Part shown: positions 24,452-26,633 of the stretch, one piece after another
Layout: each line of letters starts with the position of its first letter
Position numbering within the stretch: the first letter of the stretch is position 1
Assembly (NCBI GenBank): GCA_022822245.1
Contig: JAJECB010000287.1
Location: 1-26,633 of the forward strand
Source of the DNA: Gammaproteobacteria bacterium
GTDB lineage: Bacteria; Pseudomonadota; Gammaproteobacteria; HK1
Length of the DNA stretch: 26,633 nt
Direction: 5' to 3'
Program-made: the position numbers and the translations under genes
The notes under the pieces: generated by a model
Database searches by the model: none
What the model saw: the letters and a program-made list of their open reading frames with translations, nothing else
What the model was told of the DNA's origin: nothing

Positions 24452-24467
24452 ACCCTCGTGCGAGGGT
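24452..24467 (-). promoter_or_regulatory. Second hairpin downstream of the binding protein
   Basis: accctc-gtgc-gagggt makes a 6-bp stem with a 4-nt loop, 12 nt before the larger hairpin on the plus-strand map and 15 nt after the binding-protein stop codon in transcript order. It probably works with the larger hairpin. Confidence 0.5.
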
Positions 24468-24482
24468 CGCAACGGGCATGGA

Positions 24483-25787
24483 TCAGTAGTAGCCCGCCTT
24501 TCGCATCTCGCGGTCCGCCGCGGTCTGGGCGGCGGCGAGGGCCTCCTCGACCGACACGTTTCCGGCGAGCGCGGCGCTCATCTGCTGGCCGACCGCGATT
24601 CCGATCGCCTGGAACTCGGGGATCGCCGCAAACTGCACGCCGGTGTACGGAGTGGGCTCCTGGGTGCTGTTCGAGGGATCGGACGAGAGAATCGCCGCGA
24701 GCTCCGCGTCCGCGAACACCGCCGCCGCCTGGAAGTTCGGGTCGTCGTAGGTGCTCTGCCGCGTTCCGGTGGGGACCGAACCCCATCCGTTGGTCTCCGC
24801 GACCAGCTCGATATAGGCCTTCGACGTCGCCCATTCGATGAACTTCTTGGCGTCATCCGCCTGCTTGGTGCCGGCCGGGACGGCGAGCGCCCATGCCCAC
24901 AGCCAGTTGGCGCCGCGACGCGTGACGGCCACCGGCGCCTGGGCGAACGCGACCTGGTCGGCCACCTTCGACTGCCGCGCATCGGAGATGAACGAGGCCG
25001 CGATCGTGGCGTCGATCCACATCCCGCACTTCCCTTCGTTGAACAGGGCCAGGATCTCGTTGAAGCTGTTGGCGCTCGACCCCGGAGGGCCGTAGCGGTT
25101 GAGCAGGTCCACGTAGAAGCTGACCGCGTGATTCCAGGCCGCGCTGTCGAGCTGCGGCTTCCAGTCTCCGTCGAACCAGCGCGCCCCGAAGGAGTTGGCC
25201 ATCGTGGTGATGAACGCCATGTTGTCGCCCCATCCGGGTTTCCCGCGCAGGCAAATCCCGTAGACGCCGGCGTCACCGTCGTGGATCGCGGCCGCGACGT
25301 CCGCGACATGGCCCCAGGTGGGATTGTCCGGCATGGTCATGCCGGCCGCTTCGACCAGGTCCCTGCGGTACATGATCATCGAGCTCTCGCCGTAGAACGG
25401 CGCCGCGTAGAGCTTGCCGTTCGCCGACAGTCCGCCCCGCATGGCCGGCAGGATGTCGTCGACGTCGTATTCGGCGCCGAAGCTCAGCTCTTCGAGCCAG
25501 CCCCTTGCGCCCCAGATCGGCGCCTCGTACATGCCGATCGTCATGACGTTGAACTGGCCGCCCTTCGTGGTGATGTCGGTGGTGACGCGCTGCCGGAGGA
25601 TCCCTTCCTCGAGCGTGACCCAGTTGACCGTGATGCCGGGATTGGCCTCCTCGAAATGACCGGTCAGCTTCTGCATTTCGATCATGTGGCCATTGTTGAC
25701 GGTCGCGATGGTGATCTCACCGGCCACGGCCGTCGCGCCGAGAACCACCAGCGCGGCCCCGGTGAACGTCGCTTGCAGCGTCTTCAT
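24483..25787 (-). CDS. smoE: Polyol ABC transporter substrate-binding protein (SmoE/MtlE-like)
   Basis: A 434-residue periplasmic binding protein. The first 23 residues are a signal peptide (MKTLQATFTGAALVVLG, cleavage after AVAG) with no lipobox Cys, so it should be soluble in the periplasm. The mature part, with TIATVNNGHMIEMQKLT, RQRVTTDI, YAAPFYGESSMIMYRRDL, GVYGICLRGKPGWGDNM, GKCGMWIDATIAASF and WLWAWALAVPAGT, closely follows the sorbitol/mannitol-binding proteins I know from Rhodobacter. Expected ligands are mannitol, sorbitol or arabitol. caggagg-type purines stand before the ATG at 25787. It is the first gene of the operon, and two hairpins separate it from the permeases. Confidence 0.93.
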   Translation of the reverse strand: MKTLQATFTGAALVVLGATAVAGEITIATVNNGHMIEMQKLTGHFEEANPGITVNWVTLEEGILRQRVTTDITTKGGQFNVMTIGMYEAPIWGARGWLEELSFGAEYDVDDILPAMRGGLSANGKLYAAPFYGESSMIMYRRDLVEAAGMTMPDNPTWGHVADVAAAIHDGDAGVYGICLRGKPGWGDNMAFITTMANSFGARWFDGDWKPQLDSAAWNHAVSFYVDLLNRYGPPGSSANSFNEILALFNEGKCGMWIDATIAASFISDARQSKVADQVAFAQAPVAVTRRGANWLWAWALAVPAGTKQADDAKKFIEWATSKAYIELVAETNGWGSVPTGTRQSTYDDPNFQAAAVFADAELAAILSSDPSNSTQEPTPYTGVQFAAIPEFQAIGIAVGQQMSAALAGNVSVEEALAAAQTAADREMRKAGYY

Positions 25788-25829
25788 GTCTTGCCTCCTG
25801 AACGAGCGCCTGTTGAAGACGCCGGACGC

Positions 25830-25857
25830 TATTGGCCGCCGGCGCGACCGTCCAATA
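25830..25857. promoter_or_regulatory. Inverted repeat upstream of the polyol operon
   Basis: TATTGG (25830-25835) and CCAATA (25852-25857) are inverted with a 16-bp spacer, 43 bp before the binding-protein ATG. The 286-bp gap 25788-26073 is locally AT-rich at 25855-25940, where a promoter is expected; minus-strand TTGCTG near 25915 with a poor -10 is the best I see. The symmetry could bind a dimer. AraC proteins more often use direct repeats, so the binding protein is uncertain. Confidence 0.35.
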
Positions 25858-26073
25858 GGATTCAGCCAAATTCCGGTACTTTCTTTACAATAATCTTCGA
25901 AATGGCCTCGAATTCAGCAAGAATCTGCGAACTTTCGTGTTGCGAGGCCGGGATCTTCGATCACCCGAGGCCAACGGGCCGGCAGGGAGAAACGGGCCGC
26001 GTTCCCGGCCGTCGCCGGGGGCGGCCGCCCCGGTGGCGCGATCGTCCGGGGCGAGCGTCACAAACTCACGCGA

Positions 26074-26633
26074 TCAGGGGACGACCTCGTAGCCGGCGGC
26101 GGAGGCCGCGTCGGCGAGAGCGGCGCGGCCCTTCGCGGAGTACTCGAGGGGGTTCGCCTTCGCCGGGTCCTGCTCCGCCTCGACGAGGAGCCAACCCTCG
26201 TAGTCGACCGCCATCAGCTCGCGGGCGACCGCGCCGAAGTCGATCATCCCGTCGCCGGGGACGGTGAAGACGCCGGCGAGGACCGCGTCGAGGAACGAGT
26301 CCCGCTCCCAGTCGATGCCCGCGAGCACGTCGGCCCGCACGTCCTTGCAGTGGACGTGCCGGATCCGTGGGCCCCAGCGGGCGATCGCCGCGATCGGGTT
26401 TCCGCCCGCGAACTTCAGGTGCCCGGTGTCGAAGAGGAGGCCCGTCTCGTCCGCGGTGCACGCGAGGAAGCGGTCGACCTCGTCCTCGAACTGGACGACG
26501 GCGCCCATGTGGTGGTGGTAGGCGAACGGCGCGTCGCACGTCTCGTTGACCCACGCCGCGAACTCGTCCACGCGCCGCCCGTAGTCCGCCATCTCGTCAT
26601 CCGTCAGGGACGGCCGGCGGGCGAGCGGAACAT
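26074..26633 (-). CDS. iolE: IolE-like myo-inosose-2 dehydratase (5' end cut by window edge)
   Basis: About 186 C-terminal residues of a sugar-phosphate isomerase/epimerase-fold TIM barrel; the full protein is near 300. The frame is open to the right edge (VPLARRPSLTDDEMADYG), so the ATG at 26592 is internal. Blocks typical of IolE are FAYHHHMGAVVQ, GLLFDTGHLKFAGG, IRHVHCKDVRADVL, FLDAVLAGVFTVPGDG and LLVEAEQDPAKANP. The His, Asp and Glu in these are the expected metal ligands. It dehydrates scyllo-inosose in inositol breakdown. It is upstream of the polyol operon on the same strand, but the 286-bp gap argues for separate transcripts. Other iol genes would lie beyond the edge. Confidence 0.88.
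   Translation of the reverse strand, partial: VPLARRPSLTDDEMADYGRRVDEFAAWVNETCDAPFAYHHHMGAVVQFEDEVDRFLACTADETGLLFDTGHLKFAGGNPIAAIARWGPRIRHVHCKDVRADVLAGIDWERDSFLDAVLAGVFTVPGDGMIDFGAVARELMAVDYEGWLLVEAEQDPAKANPLEYSAKGRAALADAASAAGYEVVP

Noticed and set aside
22687..24834. A single 715-codon fused permease
   Set aside because: The upstream part is out of frame with the first permease; only the MalG-like portion after 23514 is a real protein.

Overview
The window is uniformly GC-rich (roughly 70% by eye), densely coded on both strands, and probably comes from a member of the Pseudomonadota. An alphaproteobacterial relative is most likely. The DksA has a cysteine-poor finger of the alphaproteobacterial kind, the polyol transporter resembles the Rhodobacter smo/mtl system, and there is an inositol iolE gene. 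This is inference from protein character, not a phylogeny. No rRNA, tRNA, CRISPR array or transposase gene was found.

Layout, left to right. Positions 1-1105 hold an alanine dehydrogenase cut by the window edge, converging on a DapA-family gene that looks like L-2-keto-3-deoxyarabonate dehydratase (1167-2081). Next come two adjacent long palindromes (2150-2536) whose arms differ from each other yet each remain self-complementary. Phosphate acetyltransferase (2619-3593) converges on a short-type citrate synthase (3624-4766). DksA with a long Lys/Ala/Pro-rich N-terminus (5107-5928) converges on a RuBisCO-like protein fused to a C-terminal cupin (6008-7597), which lies downstream of a TPR-sulfotransferase (7659-9419). 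A PuuE-like deacetylase-fold enzyme (9601-10494) and a 9-residue-repeat coiled-coil membrane protein (10652-11077) follow.

Positions 11097-13687 (minus strand) form a complete bufferin-type operon: a secreted four-Cys DUF2282 precursor, a DUF692/MNIO maturase, a DUF2063 partner and DoxX. An ECF-sigma-like promoter candidate lies upstream. Such operons make a Cys-modified periplasmic metal-binding peptide. An ABC-F ATPase (13872-15719) diverges from a tight three-gene operon (TPP enzyme, HAD hydrolase, DUF924; 15855-18846). A standalone AAA ATPase of visibly different base usage follows (18883-20022).

Positions 20300-25787 (minus strand) form a polyol uptake and oxidation operon: binding protein, two permeases, an AraC regulator and mannitol 2-dehydrogenase. 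The transporter's ATPase gene is absent from the window. A hairpin pair between the binding protein and first permease probably sets their expression ratio. The right edge cuts an iolE-like inosose dehydratase. The polyol, inositol and keto-deoxy-arabonate genes together suggest a heterotroph feeding on plant-derived sugars, polyols and sugar acids.

The least explained items are the paired covarying palindromes and the RuBisCO-like/cupin fusion. The bufferin operon is a recently recognised type whose substrate metal and regulator here are open.
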